From Gammaproteobacteria bacterium (GTDB lineage Bacteria; Pseudomonadota; Gammaproteobacteria; AKS1), in NCBI GenBank assembly GCA_027006175.1, contig JALTKS010000107.1, positions 1-36,169 on the forward strand: a stretch of 36,169 bases of DNA, given 5' to 3'. The number at the start of each line of letters is the position of its first letter. Positions within the stretch are counted from its first letter, which is position 1. Both the position numbers and the translations under genes were made by a program. The notes below the pieces were generated by a model that was not told where the DNA came from, made no database searches, and saw only the letters and a program-made list of their open reading frames with translations. Shown one piece after another: positions 19,319-29,276 of this stretch.

Positions 19319-19794
19319 GTGCGTGCAATCGTATTAGTACGTTTAATTTTATTTTGTAACTGCATGATGCCGTAAATCAGTGCTTCTGCCGTAGGCGGAC
19401 AACCGGGGACATAAACATCAACCGGTACAATGCGATCACAGCCGCGTACAACCGCATAGGAATAATGATAATAACCACCACCGTTAGCACAGGAACCCAT
19501 TGAAATAACCCAACGTGGTTCTGCCATCTGGTCGTAAACTTTACGTAACGCCGGTGCCATCTTGTTGACTAATGTTCCAGCAACAATCATCACATCTGAT
19601 TGACGTGGACTTGGGCGGAAAATAATACCGAAGCGATCTAAATCGTAACGACTTGCGGCTGAGTGCATCATTTCTACCGCACAACAGGCAAGACCAAAGG
19701 TCATTGGCCACATGGAACCGGTGCGCGCCCAGTTAATCAGCTTGTCAGCATTAGTGGTGACAAAGCCCTTTTCGAGTATGCCTTCTACTCCCAT
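19315..19794 (-). CDS. nuoB: NADH-quinone oxidoreductase subunit B (N2 cluster)
   Basis: 159 aa from ATG 19794. The tandem cysteines in [11 protein letters not shown] plus Cys in GSCANGG and [11 protein letters not shown] bind cluster N2, the immediate electron donor to quinone. The start [24 protein letters not shown] matches the usual N-terminus of the family and has AAAGGGG seven bases before it, inside the end of nuoA. An earlier GTG at 19815 would add seven atypical residues. Confidence 0.97.
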   Translation of the reverse strand: MGVEGILEKGFVTTNADKLINWARTGSMWPMTFGLACCAVEMMHSAASRYDLDRFGIIFRPSPRQSDVMIVAGTLVNKMAPALRKVYDQMAEPRWVISMGSCANGGGYYHYSYAVVRGCDRIVPVDVYVPGCPPTAEALIYGIMQLQNKIKRTNTIART

Positions 19795-20141
19795 TCCAGC
19801 GCCCCTTTCTTCCACTCATAGATAAAGCCAATCACCAAAATGCCCAGGAATACTGACATTGCAGCAAAACCAAACCAACCGACTTGCTCAAGCACAATCG
19901 CCCATGGGAATAAAAATGCAATTTCCAGATCAAAAATGATAAAGAGGATAGCAACCAGGTAATAACGCACGTCAAATTTCATCCGCGCATCTTCAAAGGA
20001 TTCAAAGCCACACTCATAAGGAGAGAGTTTTTGTTCGTCAGGACGAGTGGGTCCCAGCATCCAACCCATTGCGAGCATGACACAGCCAACCGCACCACCG
20101 ATGACGATAAATACCAGAACAGGTAAATAGTTCTCAAGCAT
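19785..20141 (-). CDS. nuoA: NADH-quinone oxidoreductase subunit A
   Basis: 118 aa, three membrane helices. [43 protein letters not shown] is the diagnostic loop and second helix, containing the Cys that labels differently in active and resting complex I. The start is ATG 20141 with GGAGGGGG about nine bases upstream; a TTG at 20162 lies inside that ribosome-site region and is unlikely. It is the first gene of the nuo operon. Confidence 0.97.
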   Translation of the reverse strand: MLENYLPVLVFIVIGGAVGCVMLAMGWMLGPTRPDEQKLSPYECGFESFEDARMKFDVRYYLVAILFIIFDLEIAFLFPWAIVLEQVGWFGFAAMSVFLGILVIGFIYEWKKGALEWE

Positions 20142-20221
20142 CAGCTTTTGCCCCCTCCGCAATTCTTCTTATGTTATTAATGCACATTGTTCTTATTGTT
20201 CTAATACTGCAAGTGGCAGGC

Positions 20222-20250
20222 AGTATGGCCAGCCTAGAAAATTGTGTCAA
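20222..20250 (-). promoter_or_regulatory. nuo operon promoter
   Basis: On the minus strand a perfect -35 TTGACA (20245-20250), a 17-base spacer and a -10 CATACT (4 of 6) predict a start near 20215 and a leader of about 75 bases before nuoA. It is the best sigma-70 match I found in the window and stands just after two terminators, so nuo should be an independent transcript. No operator for a redox regulator was recognised. Confidence 0.7.
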
Positions 20251-20316
20251 GTCTGCTGGCTGAGCAATATTCACATTAAATCAATGACTTGAAGTAGTGT
20301 TTTTGCGGGTATAAAA

Positions 20317-20348
20317 AAACGGTATCACTAAAATTAATGATCCCGTTT
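20317..20348 (-). terminator. Second, distal terminator after tRNA-Leu
   Basis: An 11-bp imperfect stem (20317-20327 with 20338-20348, one G-T wobble), loop of ten, followed on the minus strand by TTTTAT. It backs up the stronger terminator at 20378-20398 upstream of the nuo promoter. Confidence 0.6.
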
Positions 20349-20370
20349 GAATATGCTGAATTTATGAGCA

Positions 20371-20398
20371 AAAAAAATCCCTGTTAGATAAACAGGGA
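20371..20398 (-). terminator. Terminator of the secG-tRNA-Leu transcript
   Basis: A perfect 8-bp stem (20378-20385 with 20391-20398), loop of five, followed on the minus strand by a run of seven T. It begins ten bases after the tRNA-Leu CCA end. Confidence 0.88.
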
Positions 20399-20407
20399 CT
20401 TAATATA

Positions 20408-20494
20408 TGGTGCCGAAGGCCGGACTCGAACCGGCACCTGCTAATGCAGACCAGCCCCTCAAGCTGGCGCGTCTACCAATTTCACCACTTCGGC
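20408..20494 (-). tRNA. tRNA-Leu (GAG)
   Basis: An 87-base class II tRNA with a long variable arm and encoded CCA. The anticodon stem CCAGC/GCTGG encloses TTGAGGG, giving anticodon GAG for CUC/CUU codons. The D-loop, T-loop TTCGAGT and acceptor GCCGAAG/CTTCGGC are intact. Only 8 bases separate it from the secG stop, so it is probably cut out of the secG message; the secG-tRNA-Leu pairing is conserved in many gammaproteobacteria. Confidence 0.98.
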
Positions 20495-20502
20495 TATATT
20501 TA

Positions 20503-20928
20503 TTACTCTGGAATATCGCTTTTAGCAGGGACGGCAGGCTTATCTTGTTTCGCTGCCGGTTCTGCTGGCATGTCTTCAGTAAGGCTCATTGGTAATGTTG
20601 GCTTATCACCTGTATCTACCGCTGGCACTTCAGGAATTGCCTGATCTTTAATCTGTTCAACCGGCGTCGGAATATCGACTTCATCCTTACCCGTCACATT
20701 ACTTTTAGTGTTGTAAGCAAGTACCAATGTGGTCACAAAGAATGCTGTCGCTAAACCGGCCGTTAAACGGGTTAAAAATGATGCACTACCCTGACTACCA
20801 AACACCGTTGATGATGCGCCGCTACCAAAGGCGGCACCGGCATCTGCACCCTTGCCATGTTGAACAAGAATAAGGCCGATCAAAATAACGGCGATAATGA
20901 CGTGGATACTTAAGATAATGGATGACAT
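20503..20928 (-). CDS. secG: Preprotein translocase subunit SecG
   Basis: 141 aa. Two membrane helices (about residues 1-22 and 53-70) flank the conserved cytoplasmic loop LVQHGKGADAGAAFGSGASSTVFGSQGS, which is diagnostic for SecG. SecG assists SecYE/SecA-driven export. The tail after residue 80 is Pro/Ala/Lys-rich and longer than in Escherichia coli (110 aa), as in other gammaproteobacteria. It follows tpiA by 33 bases. Confidence 0.96.
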   Translation of the reverse strand: MSSIILSIHVIIAVILIGLILVQHGKGADAGAAFGSGASSTVFGSQGSASFLTRLTAGLATAFFVTTLVLAYNTKSNVTGKDEVDIPTPVEQIKDQAIPEVPAVDTGDKPTLPMSLTEDMPAEPAAKQDKPAVPAKSDIPE

Positions 20929-20961
20929 ATTCGTCTCTAAACTATATAAATTTCAATTAAA

Positions 20962-21717
20962 TCAAGAAGCTGCTGTGCAAATCGCAAGGAAATCTTCAGC
21001 ATCTAGTGAAGCACCACCAATCAAACCACCATCAATATCTGGCTTAGCAAACAATTCTTGTGCATTTGACCCCTTCACACTACCACCGTAAAGAATTTGC
21101 ACTTTTTCAGCCACATCGGCATCAATCTCAGCAATACGTGAGCGGATAAAGGCGTGAACATCTTGTGCTTGTTCGGGTGTGGCTGTTTTACCTGTACCAA
21201 TAGCCCAAACAGGCTCGTAAGCAATTACGCCATCGGCTAATGCTGTAACGCCTTCCATTGCGATCACTGCGTCTAACTGGCGACCAACAACTTGTTCTGT
21301 AATACCGGCTTCACGTTCTTCAAGCGTTTCACCAATACAAAGGATAGGTATCAAACCTGCTTCGCGAGCCACACCGTATTTTTGTGCAACCAGCATGTCA
21401 CTTTCATGGTAAAGCGCACGACGTTCAGAATGACCAACAATCACGTACTTACAGCCATTATCTAATAACATAGCTGAAGACATTTCGCCGGTAAATGCGC
21501 CATGTGTTTCTACTGACAGGTTCTGTGCACCGACACTAATTGGTGTGCCATCAGTTAATTCCTTAACCTTATGGATGTAGATCATAGGAGGACAAACCAC
21601 GACAGTCGTTTTGTCAGCAGCATCAATACCAGCCTTAATACCATCCAATAAAGCGGTGATGCTTTCGTTGGAACCGTTCATTTTCCAGTTCCCTGCTACC
21701 ATAATACGTCGTGACAT
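20962..21717 (-). CDS. tpiA: Triosephosphate isomerase
   Basis: 251 aa, TIM barrel interconverting dihydroxyacetone phosphate and glyceraldehyde 3-phosphate. Catalytic parts are visible: NWKMNG (Asn and Lys), VGHSERR (His), YEPVWAIGTGKTATPEQ (Glu and the flexible loop), and YGGSVKGSN with GGLIGGASL for phosphate binding. A GAGGAAAG ribosome site precedes the ATG. It stands between glmM and secG as in Pseudomonas. Confidence 0.98.
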   Translation of the reverse strand: MSRRIMVAGNWKMNGSNESITALLDGIKAGIDAADKTTVVVCPPMIYIHKVKELTDGTPISVGAQNLSVETHGAFTGEMSSAMLLDNGCKYVIVGHSERRALYHESDMLVAQKYGVAREAGLIPILCIGETLEEREAGITEQVVGRQLDAVIAMEGVTALADGVIAYEPVWAIGTGKTATPEQAQDVHAFIRSRIAEIDADVAEKVQILYGGSVKGSNAQELFAKPDIDGGLIGGASLDAEDFLAICTAAS

Positions 21718-21753
21718 ACTGCTTTCCTCAAATCAGAATTTTAAACGGCGGCA

Positions 21754-21782
21754 AGAATACCGGTCATAGTCAAAAAAATCAA
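21754..21782 (-). promoter_or_regulatory. Possible internal promoter for tpiA-secG-tRNA-Leu
   Basis: In the 71-base gap between glmM and tpiA the minus strand reads TTGATT, 17 bases, TATTCT (4 of 6 each). The placement fits a start about 30 bases before tpiA. Weak evidence; the genes may instead be read through from glmM. Confidence 0.35.
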
Positions 21783-21788
21783 TCAATA

Positions 21789-23129
21789 TCAGTGCTTAGA
21801 GGCTTCTCGCACGGTATCCGCCAGTGAGTCAGCCAACTTATTCACCAGTGTTTCATCCTGACCTTCCACCATGACTCTCAATAAGGGTTCCGTGCCAGAG
21901 GCGCGAAGTAAAATACGACCGCTATCACCCAATTGCTTTTCCGCATCTTTCATGGATGCTTTCACCATGGCAGATTCATCATGATTGAATGGTGTATCAA
22001 GGGGAACATTAACCAGTTTTTGCGGATACAACTCTAAACCTGTCAATAATTGATCCAGTGATTTTTGCGATGACACCATCGCATACAAAACTTGTAATGC
22101 CGCCACGATGCCATCACCGGTACTGGTGCGATCAAGGCAAATTATATGTCCTGAACCTTCACCACCTAATGACCAACCCGACTCACGTAACATATTCATA
22201 ACATGACGATCGCCTACTTTAGAACGTCGGAAACCAATTCCCTGTTTTGTCAGTGCGTGTTCAAGCCCTAGATTACTCATTACCGTACCAACAACCGAAC
22301 CATCTAATTGTTCATCAAATAATCGTGACATGGCAATGATATAAAGCACCTGATCACCATCAACTAAATTGCCTTCCGCATCCACCATAATTAAACGGTC
22401 ACCATCACCATCTAATGCAATACCGACATCAGCACTTATTTCAACCACCGATGCTTGTAACGCTTCGGGTTTTGTTGAACCACACTTATCATTAATATTC
22501 AGACCGTTCGGTTCAACACCAATTGAAATAACTTCTGCACCCAGTTCTTCTAAAACACGTGGTGCAATATGATAGGTCGCGCCATGTGCGCAATCAACGA
22601 CGATACGAAGTCCAACCAAACTAATACGGTTTGGAACCGTGCTCTTACAAAATTCAATATAACGCCCAGCCGCATCAGTGATACGAGATGCTTTACCCAA
22701 CCTGGAAGAATCAACCGTGGTCATGGGTTTATCAATCTCAGCCTCGATCGCCAACTCAACCTCATCTTCTAACTTGGTGCCATCACCTGAAAAAAACTTA
22801 ATGCCATTATCGAAGTAGGAATTATGTGAGGCGCTAATTACAATACCCGCTTGCGCATGAAAGGTACGAGTAAGATAAGCAATCGCCGGGGTAGGCATCG
22901 GACCAAGTAAGTTAATATCGATACCCGCTGCAGACAAGCCTGCCTCAAGTGCTGACTCAAACATATAACCAGAAATACGGGTATCTTTACCAACTAGAAC
23001 AGTGCCATGGCCTTGTCGTGATAACACGCGCCCTGCTGCCCAGCCTAATTTCATAATAAACTCAGGCGTGATCATGTCGCTACCAACACGCCCGCGAATA
23101 CCATCTGTACCAAAATACTTTCTCGTCAA
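21789..23129 (-). CDS. glmM: Phosphoglucosamine mutase
   Basis: 446 aa. It converts glucosamine 6-phosphate to glucosamine 1-phosphate for peptidoglycan and lipopolysaccharide precursors. It has the N-terminal [10 protein letters not shown], the phosphoserine loop [19 protein letters not shown], the magnesium loop ALDGDGDRL, the sugar-binding GGEGSGH and the C-terminal phosphate site [15 protein letters not shown]. Length is normal. It follows folP by 29 bases, the usual partner. Confidence 0.98.
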   Translation of the reverse strand: MTRKYFGTDGIRGRVGSDMITPEFIMKLGWAAGRVLSRQGHGTVLVGKDTRISGYMFESALEAGLSAAGIDINLLGPMPTPAIAYLTRTFHAQAGIVISASHNSYFDNGIKFFSGDGTKLEDEVELAIEAEIDKPMTTVDSSRLGKASRITDAAGRYIEFCKSTVPNRISLVGLRIVVDCAHGATYHIAPRVLEELGAEVISIGVEPNGLNINDKCGSTKPEALQASVVEISADVGIALDGDGDRLIMVDAEGNLVDGDQVLYIIAMSRLFDEQLDGSVVGTVMSNLGLEHALTKQGIGFRRSKVGDRHVMNMLRESGWSLGGEGSGHIICLDRTSTGDGIVAALQVLYAMVSSQKSLDQLLTGLELYPQKLVNVPLDTPFNHDESAMVKASMKDAEKQLGDSGRILLRASGTEPLLRVMVEGQDETLVNKLADSLADTVREASKH

Positions 23130-23158
23130 CGTACTAGACCTCTATCATTGCCATCTGT

Positions 23159-24004
23159 TTAATTATGGCAGTTTAGCGTTTTTACCGCCATTGCAATTTT
23201 TACTGCTTCAACAGCTTGTTTGACATCATGAACACGAATAATATCCGCGCCTTGCCAAATAGCCAGTGTCTCAAGTGCAACACTGCCAATAAGACGACCA
23301 TCAACGTCAACATCGAGGATCTGACCAATCATCGATTTTCGTGATACACCGACTAACAAGGGACAGTCTAATTTTTTAAATTCAGACAAGTCGCGCATAA
23401 GCTGCAAATTATGCTTTAAGGTTTTACCAAAACCAAAACCGGGATCAATCAACAGTTTTTCTTTTGCTATTCCTGCATCGCGGCATGCATCAATACGCTG
23501 TTGTAAAAAATTTATTACATCACTCGTAACATTGTCGTAAACAGGATCTGTTTGCATTGTTCTAGGCTTACCTTGCATGTGCATTAAACAAACCGGAACA
23601 TTGGAATCAAACGCTGCATTTAATGCATCGTCTGCCTGCAGTGCATTCACATCATTAATCAAACCAGCGCCTGCTTTTACCGCGGCACGGATCACCTCGG
23701 CTTTACTCGTGTCTATAGAAATAATTGTGTCGAATTGATTTGATATTTTTTCAATCACAGGGATAACGCGATCAAGTTCTTCATTAACCGAAACATTTAC
23801 CGCGCCAGGTCTTGTTGATTCACCACCCACATCAATAATGCCAGCACCTTGGCTTAACATAATTTCCGCTTGTTGAATTGCAGAATCAACCACATTAAAT
23901 TTTCCGCCATCAGAAAAAGAATCTGGCGTGACATTTAAAATACCCATTACTTGCGGTGAAGTAAGGTTTAGAATTTTATTTGCGCAATCAAGTTCTTTTA
24001 ACAC
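23159..24004 (-). CDS. folP: Dihydropteroate synthase
   Basis: 281 aa, TIM barrel that joins dihydropterin pyrophosphate and para-aminobenzoate; the target of sulfonamides. Motifs are GILNVTPDSFSDGG, GAGIIDVGGESTRPGA, NDVNAL, LLIDPGFGFGKT and LVGVSRKSMIG. The start is a GTG at 24004 with AAGG six bases before it. The Pro and Ser positions of the wild-type substrate loops look unaltered, so no resistance allele is implied. It follows ftsH across a terminator. Confidence 0.97.
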   Translation of the reverse strand: MLKELDCANKILNLTSPQVMGILNVTPDSFSDGGKFNVVDSAIQQAEIMLSQGAGIIDVGGESTRPGAVNVSVNEELDRVIPVIEKISNQFDTIISIDTSKAEVIRAAVKAGAGLINDVNALQADDALNAAFDSNVPVCLMHMQGKPRTMQTDPVYDNVTSDVINFLQQRIDACRDAGIAKEKLLIDPGFGFGKTLKHNLQLMRDLSEFKKLDCPLLVGVSRKSMIGQILDVDVDGRLIGSVALETLAIWQGADIIRVHDVKQAVEAVKIAMAVKTLNCHN

Positions 24005-24031
24005 AGCGCCTTGCTCTTCCCGGTAAAGAAA

Positions 24032-24055
24032 AACGCCCCGAATTAACGGGGCGAG
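24032..24055 (-). terminator. Terminator between ftsH and folP
   Basis: A 7-bp all-GC stem (24034-24040 with 24047-24053), loop of six, followed on the minus strand by TTTTTCTTT. It lies about 30 bases past the ftsH stop. folP therefore needs read-through or its own promoter. Confidence 0.85.
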
Positions 24056-24084
24056 TTTATTGGTATTAACCTATATAGATAGGC

Positions 24085-26007
24085 TTAGTGTTCGCCTGCG
24101 GGACCACCAATCGGTTTATCCGCCGCTTTTCTGGCTGTTGGTTTGCTATCATCATCATTAGATGAGTCGTCACTATCAGACCAATCTTCCGGTGGTCCTG
24201 GAATCTTGCCTTCCATGATTTCTTCAATCTGTTTCGCATCAATGGTTTCGTATTTCAATAATGCTTCTGCCATAACATGGAGTTTATCCATATTGTCATT
24301 CAGCATTTTCTCAGCACGTTCATAGTTACGATCAATGAACAAACGAATTTCTTCATCAATAGCATGTGACGTTTCATCCGAAACAGATTTATGTTTTGTA
24401 ACCGAGCGACCAAGAAAGACTTCGCCTTCATCTTCTGAATAGGTTAACGGTCCCAGCTTGTCAGATAAGCCCCACTTGGTAACCATATTCCGTGCAATTT
24501 CTGTCGCACGTTCAATATCATTTGATGCACCCGTTGTAACGGCGTCAGCACCAAAAATAATCTCTTCAGCAAGACGACCACCAAACAAAGTAGAAATTTC
24601 ACTTTCAAGACGCGTTTTACTGTGGCTATAACGATCTTCCTCAGGCAAAAACATCGTTATACCTAATGCGCGACCACGAGGAATAATCGTTACCTTGTGC
24701 ACTGGATCATGTTCGGGCACCAATTCACCAATAATGGCATGACCGGCTTCATGGTAAGCCGTGAGTTTTTTCTCATCATCACTCATCACCATTGAACGAC
24801 GTTCTGCACCCATCATAATCTTGTCTTTGGCACGTTCAAAGTCATCCATATCAACAGTGCGTTTGTTGCCACGCGCAGCAAATAATGCGGCTTCATTAAC
24901 AAGGTTTGCTAAATCTGCACCTGAAAAACCAGGTGTGCCACGAGCAATAGTACGCGCATTCACTTTGTCTGAAATGGGTACTTTACGCATGTGTACTTTT
25001 AAAATTTGTTCACGACCACGAACATCCGGTAATGGAACAACCACCTGGCGATCAAAACGTCCCGGACGAAGTAAAGCAGGGTCCAATACATCAGGACGGT
25101 TGGTTGCCGCAATAACGATGACGCCCTCACTCCCTTCGAAGCCATCCATTTCAACCAGAAGTTGGTTCAAGGTTTGTTCACGTTCATCATGCCCACCACC
25201 TAAACCGGCACCACGATGACGACCAACCGCATCAATTTCATCAATGAAAATAATACACGGTGCATGTTTCTTGGCTTGTTCAAACATATCGCGAACACGT
25301 GATGCACCGACACCCACAAACATTTCAACGAAATCAGAACCGGAAATAGTAAAGAACGGTACTTTCGCTTCACCAGCAATCGCTTTAGCCAGTAAGGTTT
25401 TACCCGTACCAGGACTACCCACCATCAAGACACCTTGAGGGATCTTGCCGCCCAGTTTTTGAAACTTGGATGGGTCACGTAAAAATTCAACAAGTTCTGA
25501 CACTTCTTCTTTGGCTTCTTCACAACCAGCGACATCATTAAAAGTAACCTTGACCTGATCTTCACCCAGCATACGTGCTTTACTTTTACCAAAAGACATC
25601 GCCCCTCGGCCACCGCCGCCGCCTTGCATCTGACGCATGAAGAAAATCCACACACCAATAAGCAAGATCATTGGGAACCAGGAAATAAATATCTGACTCA
25701 AGAACGAAGGTTGTTCTGGTGGTTTCGCATTCACCAATACCTTGTATTTAAGTAAGTCACCAATCAGTAATTTATTATCAGTTTCTGGACTGTAGGTTTT
25801 GAACTGTCGGCCATCCTGGTAGGCACCAATCAGTTCACGCCCTTGTACCAACACACTTTGAATCTGCTGAGACTTCATGTCTGAGTAGAACTGTGAGTAG
25901 CTAATTTCTTGAGTCGCTGTGCCAGTCGTCTTAAAATTACTGAACACTGCGAGTAATATCGTACCGATCACTAACCACAGTACTAATGTTTTTCCCATAT
26001 CACCCAA
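24085..26007 (-). CDS. ftsH: ATP-dependent zinc metalloprotease FtsH
   Basis: 640 aa inner-membrane AAA+ protease that degrades misfolded membrane proteins and regulators. Two membrane segments (about residues 8-24 and 107-124) flank a small periplasmic domain. Walker A is GSPGTGKT (197-204), Walker [13 protein letters not shown], arginine fingers lie in [13 protein letters not shown], and the zinc site is HEAGH. The C-terminal tail is Asp/Ser-rich. The start is a TTG with AGAGGA seven bases before it; ATG three codons later matches the Escherichia coli start but lacks that spacing. Confidence 0.98.
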   Translation of the reverse strand: MGDMGKTLVLWLVIGTILLAVFSNFKTTGTATQEISYSQFYSDMKSQQIQSVLVQGRELIGAYQDGRQFKTYSPETDNKLLIGDLLKYKVLVNAKPPEQPSFLSQIFISWFPMILLIGVWIFFMRQMQGGGGGRGAMSFGKSKARMLGEDQVKVTFNDVAGCEEAKEEVSELVEFLRDPSKFQKLGGKIPQGVLMVGSPGTGKTLLAKAIAGEAKVPFFTISGSDFVEMFVGVGASRVRDMFEQAKKHAPCIIFIDEIDAVGRHRGAGLGGGHDEREQTLNQLLVEMDGFEGSEGVIVIAATNRPDVLDPALLRPGRFDRQVVVPLPDVRGREQILKVHMRKVPISDKVNARTIARGTPGFSGADLANLVNEAALFAARGNKRTVDMDDFERAKDKIMMGAERRSMVMSDDEKKLTAYHEAGHAIIGELVPEHDPVHKVTIIPRGRALGITMFLPEEDRYSHSKTRLESEISTLFGGRLAEEIIFGADAVTTGASNDIERATEIARNMVTKWGLSDKLGPLTYSEDEGEVFLGRSVTKHKSVSDETSHAIDEEIRLFIDRNYERAEKMLNDNMDKLHVMAEALLKYETIDAKQIEEIMEGKIPGPPEDWSDSDDSSNDDDSKPTARKAADKPIGGPAGEH

Positions 26008-26092
26008 AATCTATTCCTCTTAAATCAGGTTCGTTTGAAACCTTTAATATGGACAGTTTACCTGTCAACAAGTGCCACGCAAGTGACTTTGT

Positions 26093-26719
26093 TCACGATT
26101 GCCCTTTAAAACCACGCCCAACAAGGTAAACTTCGCGCGATCGAGCTCGCGAAGCATCTGGTTTTCGTGTCAACACTTTCGTAAATACGCCACGTAATGC
26201 TCGCAAATACTCATCGAAACCCTCCCCTTGGAAGACCTTAACAACTATATCGCCCCCCTCACGGAGAACTTGATTCGCTAAATCCAGTGCTAATTCGGTC
26301 AAATACATGGCTCGGGGCTGATCCATGTCCTTCATACCACTCATATTGGGTGCCATATCAGACATTACAAGGTCTACAGGCCGATCATTAAGGGTATTTA
26401 TTAGCTGCTCAAGTACAGAATCCTCACGAAAATCACCTTCAATCACCTCAACACCCGCCAAAGAGCTCATTGGCAGAATATCCAAAGCAACCACTTTACC
26501 TTTATCACCGACAATATCCGCTGCAGCCTGAGACCAGCCACCCGGCGCGGCCCCCAAATCAACCACAGTCATACCCGGCTTGATAAGTCGGTCTTTCTTC
26601 TGTATTTCCAATAACTTATAGACAGCACGAGAGCGAAAGCCCTCCTGCTGCGCCCGCAGGACATATTCATCATCAAAATGTTCTTTTAGCCAGCCTTTAC
26701 TGGATTTACTGCGTGCCAT
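26093..26719 (-). CDS. rlmE: 23S rRNA 2'-O-methyltransferase (Um2552)
   Basis: 208 aa, RrmJ/FtsJ family, heat-induced in Escherichia coli and needed for late 50S assembly. The SAM motif is [13 protein letters not shown]. The catalytic K-D-K-E set is suggested by the early Lys, [23 protein letters not shown] and [11 protein letters not shown]. It is divergent from yhbY across 52 bases and precedes ftsH by 85 bases, the conserved arrangement. Confidence 0.97.
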   Translation of the reverse strand: MARSKSSKGWLKEHFDDEYVLRAQQEGFRSRAVYKLLEIQKKDRLIKPGMTVVDLGAAPGGWSQAAADIVGDKGKVVALDILPMSSLAGVEVIEGDFREDSVLEQLINTLNDRPVDLVMSDMAPNMSGMKDMDQPRAMYLTELALDLANQVLREGGDIVVKVFQGEGFDEYLRALRGVFTKVLTRKPDASRARSREVYLVGRGFKGQS

Positions 26720-26771
26720 GCCACATACTCTGCGCCCTAAAACTGGGTTTTAACTGTTAACTGGATACATT

Positions 26772-27071
26772 ATGCCACTTTCTTCACAACAGGTACGCAA
26801 ACTACGCGGATTTGCTCACGCACTCAAAGTTATTGTCATGGTCGGTAACAACGGTTTAACCGAAAATGTCATCAATGAAATAGATAATGCACTTGAACAG
26901 CATGAATTACTCAAAGTTCGCGTTAGCGCTGGCGATCGTGATGAACGAAATGCGATGATTCAAGTTATTCTGGAAAAAACCGGTGCCGAACTGGTGCAGC
27001 GCATTGGCCATGTTGCCGTATTATTCCGCCCTAACCCGGAAATGCCAAAAGTCGATCCCGGTAAAGCTTAA
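26772..27071 (+). CDS. yhbY: CRM-domain RNA-binding protein YhbY
   Basis: 99 aa, one CRS1/YhbY (CRM) domain with the GxxG RNA-binding turn in VMVGNNGLTENVI. It binds pre-50S particles. It is the right size and occupies the conserved position divergent from rlmE. The ribosome site is weak (CTGGA about seven bases before ATG). recQ follows after 45 bases on the same strand and may be cotranscribed. Confidence 0.95.
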   Translation: MPLSSQQVRKLRGFAHALKVIVMVGNNGLTENVINEIDNALEQHELLKVRVSAGDRDERNAMIQVILEKTGAELVQRIGHVAVLFRPNPEMPKVDPGKA

Positions 27072-27116
27072 CGCCAGCTCATTGTTTCTTTTTGCAAAGG
27101 ATTGCAAAATAAAGTC

Positions 27117-29252
27117 ATGCAACGCGCTCAACAAATTCTGCAAGATACCTTCGGTTATCAAGCATTCCGTCATCATCAGGCAGACATCATTCAGTCCTTA
27201 CTCAATGATCAAGATGCGTTAGTTCTTATGCCGACCGGTGGCGGCAAATCACTTTGTTACCAACTACCCGCCATGATTCGTCAGGGTACCGGTATTGTTA
27301 TTTCACCATTGATTGCCTTAATGCAAGATCAGGTCGATGCCCTCAATGAACTGGGCGTCAACGCGGCTTTTCTTAATTCCAGTTTAGATAGCCAAACGCA
27401 ATACCAAACCGAACAACAATTAATTAACGGTGAGTTAAAACTGTTGTACATTGCGCCAGAACGATTACTCACTGAACGCATGTTGTCGTTACTTGATAAA
27501 ACCGATGTTGCCCTGTTCGCCATTGATGAAGCGCATTGTGTTTCACAATGGGGGCATGATTTTCGTAAAGAATACCAACAGCTCAATATCTTACAGCAGC
27601 GTTTTCCAAACGTACCCCGTATTGCGCTAACCGCAACCGCTGACCAACGTACTCGACAGGAAATTATCGATCAACTGCAACTTCATGATGCTGCCATTTA
27701 TATTAATAGTTTTGATCGACCGAATATTCGCTACACCATCAGTGAAGGACAAAACCCCAAACAACGTTTATGGAAATTTATACAGCAGCATCATGCTAAT
27801 GATGCAGGAATTGTATATTGCCTCTCTCGTAAAAAAGTAGAATCCATTGCCGCCTGGTTATCGCAACAAGGACGCGAAGCGCTCGCCTACCACGCCGGCA
27901 TGCCCGCCGAACAGCGTCAGCTTCACCAACAACGATTTTTGCGCGAAGAAGGTATTATTATTGTTGCCACCATTGCCTTTGGTATGGGTATTGATAAACC
28001 AGACGTGCGATTTGTTGCACATTTAAGTTTACCTAAAAGCATTGAAGCCTATTATCAGGAAACTGGTCGTGCCGGTCGTGATGGTGAGCCGGCGAATGCC
28101 TGGATGGCATACGGTTTAAACGATGTTATTACCCTGCGAAAAATGATGCAAGACTCTGATGGCGCAGATCAATTCAAACGCATCTCACAACACAAGCTCG
28201 ATGCCATGTTAGCGTTATGCGAACTCACCAGCTGTCGCCGCCAAAGCATACTCCGTTATTTTGATGATAAACTAGAACAAGCCTGTGGCAATTGCGATAC
28301 TTGCATCAACCCACCACAAACATGGAACGGTACCGAGGCGGCACAAAAAGCCTTATCCTGTGTCGTCCGTACCGGTCAACGCTTTGGCGTGAACTACGTC
28401 ATTGATGTACTCATCGGCGATGAAAATGAACGTATTGAAAAATTCGGTCACGACAAATTAACGACCTACGGTATTGGCAAAGAACTCAGCCATAGTGAAT
28501 GGCGTGGTGTGTTTCGCCAATTAATTGCGCTAGGGTATTTAGGTGTCGATTTAGAGGGCTATGGCGGTTTACACCTTAATGAACAGGCACGCCCCTTATT
28601 GCGCGGCGAAATAAATTTGCAACTTCGTCATCAATTAAAACCTGAAACGCTTAAAGGCAGCAAAAAACCTAAAAAAACCTCTGCATTACGTTCTGTTGAT
28701 GAAGAACTGTTTAACGCCTTGCGTGATCAACGTACGGCTATTGCTAAAGAATCAGGCGTGCCACCCTATATCATTTTTCATGACAGCACCTTGCAGGAAA
28801 TGGCCAACACGCGACCGGGTTCTCTTGATGCCATGCGCTACATTTCAGGCGTTGGCGAACAAAAGTTAAACAAATATGGCCAGCAGTTTTTGGATATTAT
28901 TCTTCTGCATCCTTTGCCCGAAGTGCTCGATAACAATCTGAGCGACACAATCAATGACACCTTAATGCTTCACTCAAAAGGCCTTGATCCTGAGAGCATT
29001 TCACAACAACGTGAAATTAAAATTGCGACTGTGTATGCGCACCTGGCAGAAGCGATCAGTAGTGGTTTACTCGATGTAAAAAAGGTGGTTGATTTAGACG
29101 AACCAGAATACAACGACATCATCAACGCACTCGAAATGGTTGATGACAACGAAGACAACCCACCGAAACAGAAACGCTTAAAACCTGTTTTCGAAGCACT
29201 TGATGGGACTTATGAATACTGGGTTCTAAAATGCATACAGGCAAGTTTGTAA
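27117..29252 (+). CDS. recQ: ATP-dependent DNA helicase RecQ, extended C-terminus
   Basis: 711 aa from ATG 27117; a TTG at 27102 fuses with the AAAGGA box and is unlikely. The helicase core has MPTGGGKSLCYQLPA, FAIDEAHCVSQWGHDFR, IALTATAD and QETGRAGRDG. The zinc site (CRRQSILRYFDD, then CGNCDTC), an RQC winged helix and an HRDC domain (about residues 515-595) follow. After HRDC there are roughly 110 more residues with a helix-turn-helix pattern (SISQQREIKIATVYAHLAEAI), similar to the HTH_40 domain of some RecQ proteins; Escherichia coli RecQ (about 610 aa) lacks it. It unwinds DNA in recombination and fork repair. Confidence 0.95.
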   Translation: MQRAQQILQDTFGYQAFRHHQADIIQSLLNDQDALVLMPTGGGKSLCYQLPAMIRQGTGIVISPLIALMQDQVDALNELGVNAAFLNSSLDSQTQYQTEQQLINGELKLLYIAPERLLTERMLSLLDKTDVALFAIDEAHCVSQWGHDFRKEYQQLNILQQRFPNVPRIALTATADQRTRQEIIDQLQLHDAAIYINSFDRPNIRYTISEGQNPKQRLWKFIQQHHANDAGIVYCLSRKKVESIAAWLSQQGREALAYHAGMPAEQRQLHQQRFLREEGIIIVATIAFGMGIDKPDVRFVAHLSLPKSIEAYYQETGRAGRDGEPANAWMAYGLNDVITLRKMMQDSDGADQFKRISQHKLDAMLALCELTSCRRQSILRYFDDKLEQACGNCDTCINPPQTWNGTEAAQKALSCVVRTGQRFGVNYVIDVLIGDENERIEKFGHDKLTTYGIGKELSHSEWRGVFRQLIALGYLGVDLEGYGGLHLNEQARPLLRGEINLQLRHQLKPETLKGSKKPKKTSALRSVDEELFNALRDQRTAIAKESGVPPYIIFHDSTLQEMANTRPGSLDAMRYISGVGEQKLNKYGQQFLDIILLHPLPEVLDNNLSDTINDTLMLHSKGLDPESISQQREIKIATVYAHLAEAISSGLLDVKKVVDLDEPEYNDIINALEMVDDNEDNPPKQKRLKPVFEALDGTYEYWVLKCIQASL

Positions 29253-29276
29253 CAAACTGTAACAACCCAATATACT
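29247..29276 (+). promoter_or_regulatory. Possible promoter of the peptide-multicopper oxidase unit
   Basis: TTGTAA (4 of 6), an 18-base spacer and TATACT (5 of 6) lie at the end of recQ. A start near 29283 would give a leader of about 105 bases. Two TGTAACA motifs overlap the -35 and spacer, which would suit a regulator. Other -35/-10 pairings in the stretch to 29350 are poorer. Confidence 0.4.

Noticed and set aside
15541-20141. Search for a fused nuoCD or missing nuo subunit
   Set aside because: All 14 subunits are present as separate, intact frames in the standard order; no fusion or break was found.
20407-20595. Plus-strand reading frame starting MVPKAGLEPAPANADQP
   Set aside because: It is the antisense translation of tRNA-Leu and the secG end; GLEPA-type peptides are a well-known artefact of tRNA genes.
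24761-25219. 152-codon plus-strand frame opposite ftsH
   Set aside because: A shadow of strongly conserved ftsH codons on the other strand; no ribosome site and no recognisable domain.
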